From Nocardioides sp. SR21 (lineage in GTDB: Bacteria > Actinomycetota > Actinomycetes > Propionibacteriales > Nocardioidaceae), in NCBI RefSeq assembly GCF_022761125.1, contig NZ_JAKWJR010000001.1:372001-436000 (forward strand): a DNA stretch of 64,000 nt, read 5' to 3'. The translations under genes and the position numbers were made by a program. A model generated the notes under the pieces. It was given only the letters and a program-made list of their open reading frames with translations. It was not told the origin of the DNA and did no database searches. Below are positions 7,262 to 17,884 of the stretch, in pieces (the stretch's first letter is position 1; each line of letters opens with the position of its first letter).

Positions 7262-8769
7262 CCCAGCCCCTGCTCCAGATGAGCGGCATCGTGAAGGAGT
7301 TCCCCGGTGTCCGGGCGCTCGACGGCGTGGACCTCGACGTCCGCGCCGGCGAGGTGCACTGCCTCCTCGGGCAGAACGGAGCCGGCAAGTCCACCCTGAT
7401 CAAGGTGCTCTCGGGCTTCCACCAGCCCGACGAGGGCACGATCACGTGGAACGGCGAGGTCTCGTCGTTCTCCACGCCCGCGAAGGCCATCGAGCACGGC
7501 GTCGCCACCATCTACCAGGAGCTCGACCTGGTCCCGCACCTCGACGTGACCGAGAACGTCTTCCTCGGCCACGAGGTCTCGCGGGCCGGGTTCAGCCAGC
7601 GCACGCAGGCCCGCCGGCAGGTGCGCGACCTGCTGGCCCGGCTCGGCCACTCCGAGATCTCGCCGACCCGGATCGTCGGCGAGCTGTCGCCCGCGAAGCA
7701 GCAGATCGTCAGCATGGCCCGCGCCCTCTCGCGCCAGACCCGGCTGCTCATCCTCGACGAGCCGTCCGCGGTGCTCGACCAGGAGGAGGTCGACAACCTG
7801 TTCCGGGTGATCCGCGACCTCACCGAGGACGGCGTCGCGGTGGTCTACATCTCCCACCGGCTCGAGGAGATTCGTGAGATCGGCGACCGGATCACCGTCC
7901 TCAAGGACGGTCGAACGGTCGCCACGGGCCTCGCGGTCGCCGACACCCCGACGGCCGAGCTGATCAAGCTGATGACCGGCCGCTCCATCGAGTACGTCTT
8001 CCCGCCGCGACCCGAGGAGGACCGCGGCCGCGGTGACGTCGTCCTCGACGTGCAGGACCTCGCCCTCGCCGGGGTCTTCTCCGGCGTGAACCTCAGCGTG
8101 CACGCCGGCGAGATCATCGGCCTGGCCGGGCTGGTCGGCGCCGGGCGCTCCGAGATCGTCGAGACCGTGTACGGCGCCCGCCGGGCGTCGGCGGGGACCG
8201 TGACCGTCGACGGGAAGAAGCTGCGCCGCGGCTCGGTCCAGCAGGCGGTGCGGGCCGGGATGGGCCTGGCGCCCGAGGAGCGCAAGAGCCAGGGCCTGCT
8301 GCTCGACGAGGCGGTCTTCAAGAACATCACCGTCTCCTCGATGCGGCGCTTCGCCCGCCTCGGCTTCCTCAATCGTGGCGAGGAGCGCCGGCAGGCGACC
8401 GAGCTCACCGAGAGCCTCGACGTCCGCCCCACCGGTGTCACCCGTGCCGTGCGCACGCTGTCGGGCGGCAACCAGCAGAAGATCGTGCTCGCCCGGTGGC
8501 TGATGCGCGACTGCCGGGTGCTGATCCTCGACGAGCCGACCCGCGGCGTCGACGTCGGCGCCCGCTCCGAGATCTACCAGCTCATCCGGTCGCTCGCCGA
8601 CCGCGGCGTCGCCGTCGTGGTCGTGTCGAGCGAGATCGAGGAGGTGCTCGGCCTGGCGGACCGGGTCCTCGTCGTCCGTGAGGGCGCCGTCGTCCACGAG
8701 TCCGCCGCCACCGCGATCGACGAGGCAGCGGTCCTCGACCTCGTCATGGAAGGAAAGGTTCCGGCATGA
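7258..8769 (+). CDS. Sugar ABC transporter, ATP-binding protein (two ABC domains)
   Basis: This 503-residue protein has two ABC modules, the layout of RbsA/XylG/MglA-type ATPases that drive sugar import. Module 1 has Walker A GQNGAGKST at 38-46, a somewhat degenerate signature (ELSPAKQQ) and Walker B LLILDEPSAVLD. Module 2 has a degenerate Walker A (GLVGAGRSE), a canonical LSGGNQQK signature and VLILDEPTRGVD. Such asymmetry is normal in the family, where only one site is fully catalytic. It is translationally coupled to the ROK gene upstream and to the permease gene downstream, both by ATGA overlaps. Confidence 0.95.
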   Translation: MTQPLLQMSGIVKEFPGVRALDGVDLDVRAGEVHCLLGQNGAGKSTLIKVLSGFHQPDEGTITWNGEVSSFSTPAKAIEHGVATIYQELDLVPHLDVTENVFLGHEVSRAGFSQRTQARRQVRDLLARLGHSEISPTRIVGELSPAKQQIVSMARALSRQTRLLILDEPSAVLDQEEVDNLFRVIRDLTEDGVAVVYISHRLEEIREIGDRITVLKDGRTVATGLAVADTPTAELIKLMTGRSIEYVFPPRPEEDRGRGDVVLDVQDLALAGVFSGVNLSVHAGEIIGLAGLVGAGRSEIVETVYGARRASAGTVTVDGKKLRRGSVQQAVRAGMGLAPEERKSQGLLLDEAVFKNITVSSMRRFARLGFLNRGEERRQATELTESLDVRPTGVTRAVRTLSGGNQQKIVLARWLMRDCRVLILDEPTRGVDVGARSEIYQLIRSLADRGVAVVVVSSEIEEVLGLADRVLVVREGAVVHESAATAIDEAAVLDLVMEGKVPA

Positions 8770-9809
8770 GCCAGGACAGTGCCCGGGTCGAGCAGGCAGC
8801 GCTCGACGCCGATCGCGAGAGGAACTCGGCGCTCGCCGTGCTGAGCACCAGCGTCGGCCGCAACGCAGGACTCGTCATCGCGCTGCTGATCATCTGCATC
8901 GTCGGTGCGTTCACCGCGGGCGACCGCTTCAGCTCGACCGACAACGCGCTGACGATCCTGAGGCTCGCCGCCACCATCGGCGTCGTCAGCATCGGCATGA
9001 CGTTCGTGATCATCGGCGGTGGCATCGACCTCTCCGTCGGCGCGATCGTCGCGCTCTCGTCGGTCTGGTGCACCACCCTCTCCACCCGGATGATGGCCGA
9101 GGACACCCACTGGATCGCCATGGTGGGCGTCGCGCTGCTCGTCGGGGCCGGGTGCGGGTTGGTCAACGGTCTGCTGATCGCCTACGGCAACATCGTCCCG
9201 TTCATCGCGACGCTCGCGATGCTGGCGAGCGCCCGCGGCCTCGCGGAGATCATCAGCGACAAGAAGACCCAGACCCTCACGGCCGGCGGCGTCGACGTCG
9301 GCGGGTTCAAGGACTTCTTCACCCGCGACATCCTCGGCGTCGACGTGCAGATCTGGCTGTTCGCCCTGGTCGCCCTCGCGGGCTGGATCCTGCTCAACCG
9401 CACGACCTTCGGACGCCGTACGGTCGCGGTCGGCGGCAACCTCGAGGCCGCGCGGCTGGCCGGCATCAACGTGAAGCGCCACACCGTCTACCTCTACGTG
9501 CTGATCGGCGTCTGCTGCGGCATCGCGGCCCTGATGCTGGTCGCCAAGACCACGACGGGCAGCTCGACCCACGGCAACCTCTACGAGCTCGACGCGATCG
9601 CGGCGGTCGTCATCGGCGGCACGCTGCTCACGGGCGGCCGCGGCACGATCGTCGGCACCGTGCTCGGCGTCCTCATCTTCTCGACGCTGACCAACATCTT
9701 CATCCTCAACAACCGCTCCTTCTCCGAGCAGTCGCTCTTCAAGGGAGCCATCATCGTCGCCGCCGTGCTCCTGCAGCAGAGGTTGGCGTCTCGGAACAGC
9801 AGTACCTAG
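8766..9809 (+). CDS. Sugar ABC transporter, permease protein
   Basis: The 347-residue product is a polytopic inner-membrane protein of the RbsC/XylH/AraH family, with about eight to ten hydrophobic segments. A conserved family stretch, GMTFVIIGGGIDLSVGAIVA, is seen near residue 80. It would form the translocation pore with the two-domain ATPase and receive sugar from the lipoprotein encoded next. The start is coupled to the ATPase stop. A 54-bp gap with an AAGGAG site separates it from the binding-protein gene. Confidence 0.93.
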   Translation: MSQDSARVEQAALDADRERNSALAVLSTSVGRNAGLVIALLIICIVGAFTAGDRFSSTDNALTILRLAATIGVVSIGMTFVIIGGGIDLSVGAIVALSSVWCTTLSTRMMAEDTHWIAMVGVALLVGAGCGLVNGLLIAYGNIVPFIATLAMLASARGLAEIISDKKTQTLTAGGVDVGGFKDFFTRDILGVDVQIWLFALVALAGWILLNRTTFGRRTVAVGGNLEAARLAGINVKRHTVYLYVLIGVCCGIAALMLVAKTTTGSSTHGNLYELDAIAAVVIGGTLLTGGRGTIVGTVLGVLIFSTLTNIFILNNRSFSEQSLFKGAIIVAAVLLQQRLASRNSST

Positions 9810-9863
9810 CACCACCACCACACCTTCGCACCACACCTCCGCACCACATCAAGGAGCAGCACC

Positions 9864-10934
9864 ATGTCCCTGCGGTCCACCACCATCACCTCGAGGAAGC
9901 GGCTCGCGACCGTGCTGGTCGCCGGCATCGCGACCATCTCTCTCGCCGCCTGCACCAGCAACGACTCCGGCGGCGACGACGAAGCGGACACCAGCGGCGG
10001 CACGTCCAACGCCGCAGCGGGGTCGAACGACGAGACCGGCGACACGGTCGTGATCGGTTTCTCCGCCCCTGCTGCCGACCACGGCTGGATGGGCTCGATC
10101 ACCGAGTCCGCCGAGAACGTCGCCGGCGAGTTCGACGACGTCGACCTGCGCGTCGCCGAGGGCACCAACGACCCCGCCGTGCAGATCAGCCAGATCGAGA
10201 CGTTCATCAACGACGGGGTCGACGCCATCGTGCTGCTGCCCTTCGACGGCGCCGCGCTGACGCCGATCGCGCTCGAGGCGATGTCCAAGGGCATCCCGGT
10301 GATCAACGTCGACCGTGAGTTCGACGACCCGAACGCCGCGCGCGTCACCGTTCTCGGTGACAACTACGGCATGGGCGTCTCGGCAGGTGCCTACGTCTGC
10401 GAGCAGGCCGATGGCAACGAGGACGCGATCGTCGCCGAGATCGCCGGCATCGACTCGCTGCCGCTGACCCAGGACCGCAGCCAGGGCTTCAAGGACGCGC
10501 TCGCCGAGTGCGGTCTTGACGTCGACGCCCGGGTGGCTGCCGAGTTCACCGTCGAGAGCGGCTCGGACGTCACCGAGCAGCTGCTCCAGGCCGAGCCCAA
10601 GATCGACTTCCTCTGGAACCACGACGACGACCAGGGTGTCGGCGTGCTCGCCGCGATCGAGAACGCCGGCCGCGACGAGTTCACGATGATCGGTGGCGCC
10701 GGCTCGAAGAACGCCATGGAGCTCATCCAGTCCGGTGACAGCGTGCTCAAGGCGACGGTCATCTACCCGTCGACCCAGGCCGCCGACGGCATCAAGCTCG
10801 CCCGCCTGCTGGTCCAGGGCAAGTCGATGTCCGACCTGGTTGAGGTCGAGGTCCCGCGCACCGTCCAGCTGTACGCCCCGGTCGTGACCGCGGACAACGT
10901 CGACCAGTACATCGACACCGCGTTCGAGTCCTGA
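9864..10934 (+). CDS. Sugar ABC transporter, substrate-binding lipoprotein
   Basis: The 356-residue protein starts with a lipoprotein signal peptide ending in ISLAAC, so Cys30 should be lipidated and anchor it outside the membrane. An acidic, Ser/Gly-rich linker follows, then a periplasmic-binding-protein type I fold (RbsB-like, Peripla_BP_4): VVIGFSAPAADHGW, NDGVDAIVLLPFDG and IPVINVDREF are characteristic. It should capture a monosaccharide, possibly xylose given the adjacent xylA, and deliver it to the permease. An AAGGAG sequence precedes the ATG by about 8 nt. A strong hairpin follows the gene. Confidence 0.93.
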   Translation: MSLRSTTITSRKRLATVLVAGIATISLAACTSNDSGGDDEADTSGGTSNAAAGSNDETGDTVVIGFSAPAADHGWMGSITESAENVAGEFDDVDLRVAEGTNDPAVQISQIETFINDGVDAIVLLPFDGAALTPIALEAMSKGIPVINVDREFDDPNAARVTVLGDNYGMGVSAGAYVCEQADGNEDAIVAEIAGIDSLPLTQDRSQGFKDALAECGLDVDARVAAEFTVESGSDVTEQLLQAEPKIDFLWNHDDDQGVGVLAAIENAGRDEFTMIGGAGSKNAMELIQSGDSVLKATVIYPSTQAADGIKLARLLVQGKSMSDLVEVEVPRTVQLYAPVVTADNVDQYIDTAFES

Positions 10935-10949
10935 CCGACGGCCCACCCA

Positions 10950-10989
10950 GGCGTGCCCGCCCCCCATCCGTCCAAGGGGCGGGCACGCC
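10950..10989 (+). terminator. Strong hairpin after the binding-protein gene
   Basis: Perfect 14-bp arms (10950-10963, beginning GGCGTGCCCGCC, and 10976-10989) with a 12-nt loop form a very G+C-rich stem lying 15 nt after the stop codon. No U-tract follows. Within an operon such a hairpin often gives partial termination or protects the upstream message, raising binding-protein levels relative to the enzymes encoded downstream. Confidence 0.7.
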
Positions 10990-11009
10990 CACCATCCGGG
11001 AGCACAGCG

Positions 11010-12185
11010 ATGACCGACTCACTCCGCGTCGCCATGATCGGCCACGCGTTCATGGGCAACGCCCACTCGCACGCCTGGCGCACCGCGCCCCACTTCTTCG
11101 ATCTCCCGCTGCGGCCCGAGATGACGGTCGTGGTCGGCCGTGACGCCGGCCGGGCCGCTGAGGCCGCGGGCCGTCTCGGCTGGGCCGAGAGCGCCTCCGA
11201 CTGGCACTCGGTCGTCACCCGCGACGACATCGACCTCGTCGACATCTGCACCCCCGGCGACACCCACGCCGAGATCGCGATCGCCGCGCTCGCCGCCGGC
11301 AAGCACGTGCTCTGCGAGAAGCCGCTGGCCAACACGGTCGCCGAGGCCGAGCAGATGACGCACGCGGCGGCCGACGCCCGTAGCCGCGGCGTCCTCACCA
11401 TGGTCGGCTTCACCTACCGCCGCGTGCCCGCGATCGGCCTGGCCCGCCAGCTGGTCGCCGACGGCCGGATCGGCGACATCCGCCACGTCCGCGCGCAGTA
11501 CCTCCAGGACTGGATCGCCGACCCCGACGCGCCGCTGTCCTGGCGCCTCGACAAGGAGAAGGCCGGCTCCGGCGCGCTCGGCGACATCGGCGCGCACGTC
11601 ATCGACCTCACCCAGTTCATCACCGGCGACCGGATCGTCGAGGTCAGCGGCCGGCTCGAGACGTTCGTCAAGGAGCGGCCGTACGCCGCCGCCTCGACCG
11701 CGGGCAGCCTCGGCGGCGGCGGTACGTCGACCGAGCGTGGCCCGGTCACCGTCGACGACGCCGCGTCGTTCCTGGCGACGTTCGCCGGCGGCGCCATGGG
11801 CGTCTTCGAGGCCACCCGCTTCGCCACCGGACGGAAGAACTCGATCCGCATCGAGATCAACGGCTCCAAGGGCAGCCTGGCGTTCGACTTCGAGGACATG
11901 AACGTCCTGGAGTTCTTCGACGCCTCGAACCCCGCCGAGGAGGCCGGCTTCCGCCGGATCATCGCGACCGAGCCCGGTCACCCGTACGTCGGCGCCTGGT
12001 GGCCGGCCGGCCACGGCCTCGGCTACGAGCACGGCTTCACCCATCAGGTCGTCGACCTCGTGAACGCGGTCGCGACCGGCACCGACCCGTCCCCGACGTT
12101 CGCCGACGGTCTCCAGGTCCAGCAGGTGCTGGCCGCCGTCGAGACGAGCTCCGACACCCGAACCTGGCAGGAGATCGCCCAGTAA
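11010..12185 (+). CDS. Gfo/Idh/MocA family sugar oxidoreductase
   Basis: The 391-residue protein has the N-terminal Rossmann fold ([12 protein letters not shown], residues 9-20) and the family's diagnostic CEKPLAN motif with E103-K104-P105. The [10 protein letters not shown] segment near residue 200 carries the usual His of the C-terminal domain. These NAD(P)-dependent enzymes oxidise or reduce sugars, inositols or their derivatives, often at C1, C2 or C3. The start at 11010 follows GGGAG at 10998-11002. Its TAA stop shares an A with the ATG of xylA, so the two are coupled. Confidence 0.92.
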   Translation: MTDSLRVAMIGHAFMGNAHSHAWRTAPHFFDLPLRPEMTVVVGRDAGRAAEAAGRLGWAESASDWHSVVTRDDIDLVDICTPGDTHAEIAIAALAAGKHVLCEKPLANTVAEAEQMTHAAADARSRGVLTMVGFTYRRVPAIGLARQLVADGRIGDIRHVRAQYLQDWIADPDAPLSWRLDKEKAGSGALGDIGAHVIDLTQFITGDRIVEVSGRLETFVKERPYAAASTAGSLGGGGTSTERGPVTVDDAASFLATFAGGAMGVFEATRFATGRKNSIRIEINGSKGSLAFDFEDMNVLEFFDASNPAEEAGFRRIIATEPGHPYVGAWWPAGHGLGYEHGFTHQVVDLVNAVATGTDPSPTFADGLQVQQVLAAVETSSDTRTWQEIAQ

Positions 12186-13351
12186 TGAGCGCAGCGAGCT
12201 TCACCCCCCGTCCCGAGGACAAGTTCAGCTTCGGTCTCTGGACCGTCGGCTGGCAGGGCACCGACGTGTTCGGCCCGGCCTCGCGCGACCTGCTCGACCC
12301 CGTGGAGGCGACGTACAAGCTCGCCGAGCTGGGCGCGGCCGCGGTGACGTTCCACGACGACGACCTGCTGCCCGACGACGCGACCCGCGACGCGACGCTC
12401 GACCGGTTCAAGAAGGCGCTCGCCGACACCGGTCTGGTCGTGGAGATGGTCACCACGAACACGTTCTCGGACCCGGTGTTCAAGGAGGGCGCGATCACGG
12501 CCAACAACCGTGAGGTGCGCCGCTACGCGCTGGCCAAGGTGCTGCGCAACATCGACCTCGCCGCCGAGCTCGGCGCGAAGACGTTCGTGATGTGGGGCGG
12601 CCGCGAGGGCGCCGAGCACGGCGCCAGCAAGAACGTGCCGGCCGCGATGGACCGGTTCCGCGACGCGCTCAACCTCGCCTGCGGCTACGTGCGCGACAAG
12701 GGCTACGACATGCGCTTCGCGCTCGAGCCCAAGCCGAACGAGCCGCGCGGCGACATCCTGCTCCCGACGATCGGCCACGCGATCGCGCTGATCTCCGAGC
12801 TCGACCACCCGGAGATGGTCGGCCTCAACCCCGAGGTCGGGCACGAGGAGATGGCGGGGCTCAACTTCGCGCACGGCATCAGCCAGGCGCTGTGGCACGA
12901 CAAGCTGTTCCACATCGACCTCAACGGCCAGCACGGCCCGCGCTTCGACCAGGACCTGCGGTTCGGCGCGGGCAACCTGCGCGGCGCGTTCTGGACCGTC
13001 GACGCCATGCTCGGCGCCGGCACGTCGAAGCGGTACGACGGCTATGTGCACTTCGACTACAAGCCGCCGCGTGCCGAGGCGATGGACGGCGTCTGGGAGT
13101 CGGCGCGCGCGTGCATGCGCAACTACCTGATCCTGCGCGACAAGGTGCAGGCGTTCCGGGCCGACCCCGAGGTGCAGTCCGCGCTCGAGGCGGCCGGCGT
13201 ACCGGAGCTCGAGCAGCCGACCGTGGCGCCGGGGGAGTCGCTCGACGACGTGCGCAACGCGTCGTACGACCTGCCTGCGCTGCGCGCTCGGAGCGTCGCC
13301 ATGGAAGCCCTCGACCAGCTCGCGATGGAACACCTCCTCGGTGTCCGCTGA
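12185..13351 (+). CDS. xylA: Xylose isomerase
   Basis: XylA interconverts D-xylose and D-xylulose (and glucose/fructose) using two divalent metals. The 388-residue product matches the class I actinobacterial enzyme closely. All expected residues are present: His57 and Asp60 (FHDDD), Trp137 in MWGGREG, Glu181 and Lys183 ([10 protein letters not shown]), Glu217 and His220 ([13 protein letters not shown]), Asp245, Asp255 and Asp257 ([19 protein letters not shown]) and Asp291 (FDYKPPR). It is coupled to the oxidoreductase gene. No xylulokinase gene lies in the window, so either the kinase is elsewhere or the enzyme isomerises a different sugar in this pathway. Confidence 0.95.
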   Translation: MSAASFTPRPEDKFSFGLWTVGWQGTDVFGPASRDLLDPVEATYKLAELGAAAVTFHDDDLLPDDATRDATLDRFKKALADTGLVVEMVTTNTFSDPVFKEGAITANNREVRRYALAKVLRNIDLAAELGAKTFVMWGGREGAEHGASKNVPAAMDRFRDALNLACGYVRDKGYDMRFALEPKPNEPRGDILLPTIGHAIALISELDHPEMVGLNPEVGHEEMAGLNFAHGISQALWHDKLFHIDLNGQHGPRFDQDLRFGAGNLRGAFWTVDAMLGAGTSKRYDGYVHFDYKPPRAEAMDGVWESARACMRNYLILRDKVQAFRADPEVQSALEAAGVPELEQPTVAPGESLDDVRNASYDLPALRARSVAMEALDQLAMEHLLGVR

Positions 13352-13374
13352 CCGTCAGTAGAGAGGAACTGAAC

Positions 13375-14379
<1,005 letters not shown>

Positions 14380-14431
14380 CCACCAGCAACACCGCACCAA
14401 CACATGTCCATCTCGGGAAAGGAACCACCAC

Positions 14432-15406
14432 ATGTGTTTCGGCTTCGACGGTGAGCGCGCGCTGCGCGACTCGCTGAACCAGAAGGGCGCCAGCCGCCGC
14501 AACCTGCTCCGAGGCGCGGCGGCCGGCGCCGCCGGTGTCGCGGCGATCAGCACCGGGCTCGCCGTACCCGCCGTCGCCCATGGTGGCCACGGTGGCCACG
14601 GCGGCAAGGGCAAGCGGTCGGTGCCGCACCACGAGATCAGCATCCAGCTCTACACACTCCGCTCGGCCATGCAGGACCGCGCCGGCTACGACCTGGTGCT
14701 GGATCGCCTGGCGCAGTACGGCTACGAGCGGGTCGAGCTCGCCGGGTACGGCGACCGCACCGCCGCCGAGCTCGCCGCCCGGCTGAAGGAGGTCGGCCTC
14801 CGCTCGACCTCGAGCCACGAGGGCATCAGCGCCTCGACGGCCGCCATGCACACCAAGTTCCAGAACGCGGTGACGCTCGGCCAGAAGTACGTCGTGGTGC
14901 CGTACCTCAGGGAGCCGAACACCCCGGACCAGTGGAAGGCCTGGGCGGACCAGATGAACGCCGAGGCGGCGGTCGCGCGCAAGTACGGCCTGCGCTACGG
15001 CTACCACAACCACGCCCACGAGTTCGTGCCGTTCGCCGGCTCCACGACGACGCCGTGGGAGATCCTCACCGACCGGCTCGACCGCCGGCTGGTGCACCTC
15101 GAGGTCGACCTGTTCTGGGCGTACACCGGTGGCGTGGAGACCGGCGCCGAGGACCCGCTCGCCTTCGCGATCGACGTCGTCAAGGACGCTCCGCAGCAGG
15201 TCCGGCAGTACCACGTGAAGGACCGTGACGAGAGCGGCCCGGAGGGCAACAAGTTCGCCGACCTGGGCACCGGCGTCATCGACTTCGCGAAGATCTTCCG
15301 TGCCCACGGCGTCGAGGAGTACATCGTCGAGAACGACCAGCCCGACGTCACCCCCCTGACCACCGCGGCCGTCGGCCACCTCTACCTCGACCACCTGAGG
15401 TACTGA
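14432..15406 (+). CDS. Tat-exported sugar isomerase/epimerase-like TIM-barrel protein
   Basis: The 324-residue protein has a twin-arginine signal (SRRNLLRG, residues 21-28, then an Ala/Gly-rich hydrophobic core and a likely cleavage site after AVA at 47-49) followed by a His/Gly-rich linker. The mature part is an AP-endonuclease-2-type barrel (ISIQLYTLRSAM, YGYHNHAHEF, HLEVDLFWAY, YHVKDRD, YIVENDQPD). Export by Tat implies folding with a metal in the cytoplasm and action outside the cell, unusual for a sugar isomerase fold. An AAAGGAA site precedes the ATG. It is the last gene of the sugar operon, before the repeat array. Confidence 0.88.
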   Translation: MCFGFDGERALRDSLNQKGASRRNLLRGAAAGAAGVAAISTGLAVPAVAHGGHGGHGGKGKRSVPHHEISIQLYTLRSAMQDRAGYDLVLDRLAQYGYERVELAGYGDRTAAELAARLKEVGLRSTSSHEGISASTAAMHTKFQNAVTLGQKYVVVPYLREPNTPDQWKAWADQMNAEAAVARKYGLRYGYHNHAHEFVPFAGSTTTPWEILTDRLDRRLVHLEVDLFWAYTGGVETGAEDPLAFAIDVVKDAPQQVRQYHVKDRDESGPEGNKFADLGTGVIDFAKIFRAHGVEEYIVENDQPDVTPLTTAAVGHLYLDHLRY

Positions 15407-15427
15407 CGGCCGCGGTGATCTCCACCG

Positions 15428-15869
15428 TTGGTCGAGCTTGTCGAGACCCCCGCGCCTGAGGCACATGCTCGGGTGCGGGGGTCTCGACGTCGCTCGCTGG
15501 CGCTCGCTGCTCGACCACCGTCTCCGTCGTTGGTCGAGCTTGTCGCGACCGCCGTTTCGGTCGTTGGTCGAGCTTGTCGAGCCCCCCGTTTCCGTCGTTG
15601 GTCGAGCTTGTCGAGACCCCCGTTTCGGTCGTTGGTCGAGCTTGTCGAGACCCCCGCGCCTGAGGCACACGCTCGGGTGCGGGGGTCTCGACGTCGCTCG
15701 CTGGCGCTCGCTGCTCGACCACCGTCTCCGTCGTTGGTCGAGCTTGTCGAGACCCCCGTTTCCGTCGTTGGTCGAGCTTGTCGAGACCCCCGTGCCTGAG
15801 GCACACGCTCGGGTGCGGGGGTCTCGACGTCGCTCGCTGGCGCTCGCTGCTCGATCGGCGGAGGTGCCT
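15428..15869. repeat. Array of 34-bp and 102-bp TTGGTCGAGC repeats
   Basis: This gap between the sugar operon and the helicase gene holds seven copies of TTGGTCGAGCTTGTCGNGNC starting at 15428, 15530, 15564, 15598, 15632, 15734 and 15768. Start-to-start distances are 102, 34, 34, 34, 102 and 34 bp. The three 102-bp units (15428, 15632, 15768) contain the inverted partner (GCGGGGGTCTCGAC, then GCTCGACC in the first two copies and GCTCGATC in the third), so each can fold into a long hairpin. Short units lack it. Open frames through it on both strands are artefacts. A related single copy lies at 44019-44110. Confidence 0.9.
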
Positions 15870-15904
15870 GTGCACCAGGGCGTCGGGCTGTCCGCGACCA
15901 CGGC

Positions 15905-15910
15905 TAGGGT
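15905..15910 (+). promoter_or_regulatory. -10 hexamer TAGGGT of a leaderless helicase transcript
   Basis: TAGGGT ends exactly 6 nt before the GTG at 15917 and no ribosome-binding site is present, which fits a leaderless mRNA. Confidence 0.5.
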
Positions 15911-15916
15911 TCTCTG

Positions 15917-17884
15917 GTGCCTGACGCCCCCTCCGTGACCGAGCTGCTGAGCACCGCGGTCGCGGCGCTCGGTGGGCAGGAGCGCGCCGGGCAGGTGCAG
16001 ATGGCCGAGGCCGTCACCGACGCGATGGAGAACGAGCGGCACCTGCTCGTCCAGGCCGGCACCGGCACCGGCAAGTCGCTGGCCTACCTCGTGCCCAGCC
16101 TGCTCCACCGCGACCGCGTCGTGATCGCCACCGCGACCCTCGCGCTCCAGCACCAGCTGGTCGAGCGCGACCTCCCGCGGCTCGTCGAGGCCGTGAAGGC
16201 TCAGTCATCCTCGGCTGGCGTGGACACGTCGTACGCCGTCCTCAAGGGTCGCTCCAACTACGCCTGCCTGCACCGCATCCGCGAGGGCGTGCCCGACGAC
16301 CAGGGCACGCTCGAGGTCGAGCTGCCGACCGGCTCGCTGGGCAAGAAGGTCCTCGAGCTGCGCGAGTGGGCCGAGGAGCAGTCCGAGGACGGCGGCAGCG
16401 GCGAGCGCGACAACGCGCCGCGGCACACCGACAAGGAGTGGCGCCAGGTCAGCGTCAACCACCGCGAGTGCCTCGGCGCCGCGAAGTGCCCGTTCGGCCA
16501 GGAGTGCTTCGCCGAGCGCGCCAAGGAGAAGGCGCACAAGTCGCACCTCATCGTCACCAACCACTCGCTGCTCGCGATCGACGCGATCGAGGGCGTGCCG
16601 ATGATCCCCGACTACGACGTCGTGGTGATCGACGAGGCGCACGAGCTCACGACCCGGGTGACCCAGGCGGCCACCGACGAGCTGTGGGCGGCCGAGGTCG
16701 AGCGGGCCGCCCGGCGCAGCCAGCGGCATGTCGAGGGCGACCAGGCCAACGAGCTCGCCGACGCGGCCGACGCGCTGCGCGCGGCGATCAACGACGCCCG
16801 CCCCGGCCGCTTCGAGCGGATCCCCGAGGACCTCGCCGACGCGCTGGTGCTGGTCCGCGACGCGGCCCGCGCGTGCGTCTCGGCGTACCCCAAGGCGGAC
16901 AAGGACGACGACGGCGACGCGGGTCTGCAGCAGGCCAAGGGCGCGGTGCAGGAGGTGTTCGCGACCGCCGAGCGGATGGCCGCCGACCTCGACTCCGACG
17001 TGCTCTGGATGTCCGAGGGCACCGAGCGGATGCCGCCGCGGCTGTGCGTCGCACCGCTGCAGGTCTGGGGCCCGATGCGCGACAAGCTGCTCACCGACAA
17101 GACCGTGGTGTTCACCTCGGCGACCCTGATGCTCGGTGGCGACTTCAACTCGATCGCGACCAGCGTCGGCCTCAAGCCGTCCGAGCGCGAGGCCGAGCAC
17201 ACGCCCGACACGATGCCGTGGCGCGGGATCGACGTCGGCAGCCCGTTCGACTACGGCCGGCAGGCGATCCTGTACGTCGCCCGCCACCTGCCGCAGCCGG
17301 GCCGCGACGGGATGGCGCCGGCGGTGCTCGACGAGATCGTCGACCTGGTCGACGCCGCGAACGGCCGCACGCTCGGACTGTTCTCCAGCAGGCGCGCGGC
17401 CGAGGCCGCGGCCGAGGTGATCCGCGAGCGGCTGCCGCACCTCACGACGCTCGCGCAGGGCGACGCCCAGCTGCCCGAGCTCGCGGCGCAGTTCGTCGGC
17501 GACCCGCACACCTGCCTGTTCGGCACCCTCAGCCTGTGGCAGGGGCTCGACGTCCCGGGCGACACCTGCCAGCTGGTGCTGATCGACCGGATCCCGTTCC
17601 CGCGGCCCGACGACCCGCTGCTCAGCGCGCGGCAGAAGGCCGCCGACCAGGCCGGCGGCAACGGCTTCATGCAGGTCGCCGCCACGCACGCGGCGCTGCT
17701 GCTCGCGCAGGGCGCCGGCCGGCTGATCCGCACGACCACCGACCGCGGCGTCGTCGCGGTGCTCGACCCGCGGCTCGCGACCGCGCGGTACGGCAGCTTC
17801 CTCAAGTCGAGCCTGCCGCCGATGTGGACCACGACGGACCCGGCGGTCGCCCGCCAGGCGTTGACGCGGCTGGCCGCTACCTGA
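15917..17884 (+). CDS. DinG/Rad3-family ATP-dependent DNA helicase
   Basis: The 655-residue protein is a superfamily 2 XPD/DinG-like 5'-3' helicase. Motif I is AGTGTGKSLAYLVP, motif II VIDEAHEL (a DEAH box), with NHSLLAID before it, TSATLMLGG (motif III region) and the C-terminal motif VI QGAGRLIRT. Four cysteines between motifs I and II (SNYACLHR, then ECLGAAKCPFGQECF) match the iron-sulphur cluster of DinG and XPD. DinG resolves R-loops and other structures and is often damage-inducible; no SOS box is apparent here. It is convergent with the peptidase gene, overlapping by 8 bp. Confidence 0.92.
   Translation: MPDAPSVTELLSTAVAALGGQERAGQVQMAEAVTDAMENERHLLVQAGTGTGKSLAYLVPSLLHRDRVVIATATLALQHQLVERDLPRLVEAVKAQSSSAGVDTSYAVLKGRSNYACLHRIREGVPDDQGTLEVELPTGSLGKKVLELREWAEEQSEDGGSGERDNAPRHTDKEWRQVSVNHRECLGAAKCPFGQECFAERAKEKAHKSHLIVTNHSLLAIDAIEGVPMIPDYDVVVIDEAHELTTRVTQAATDELWAAEVERAARRSQRHVEGDQANELADAADALRAAINDARPGRFERIPEDLADALVLVRDAARACVSAYPKADKDDDGDAGLQQAKGAVQEVFATAERMAADLDSDVLWMSEGTERMPPRLCVAPLQVWGPMRDKLLTDKTVVFTSATLMLGGDFNSIATSVGLKPSEREAEHTPDTMPWRGIDVGSPFDYGRQAILYVARHLPQPGRDGMAPAVLDEIVDLVDAANGRTLGLFSSRRAAEAAAEVIRERLPHLTTLAQGDAQLPELAAQFVGDPHTCLFGTLSLWQGLDVPGDTCQLVLIDRIPFPRPDDPLLSARQKAADQAGGNGFMQVAATHAALLLAQGAGRLIRTTTDRGVVAVLDPRLATARYGSFLKSSLPPMWTTTDPAVARQALTRLAAT

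Noticed and set aside
15428..15869. CRISPR array or coding frames in the TTGGTCGAGC array
   Set aside because: Units are contiguous or contain their own inverted partner; there are no spacers. Open frames occur on both strands because stop codons are rare in this G+C-rich repeat.
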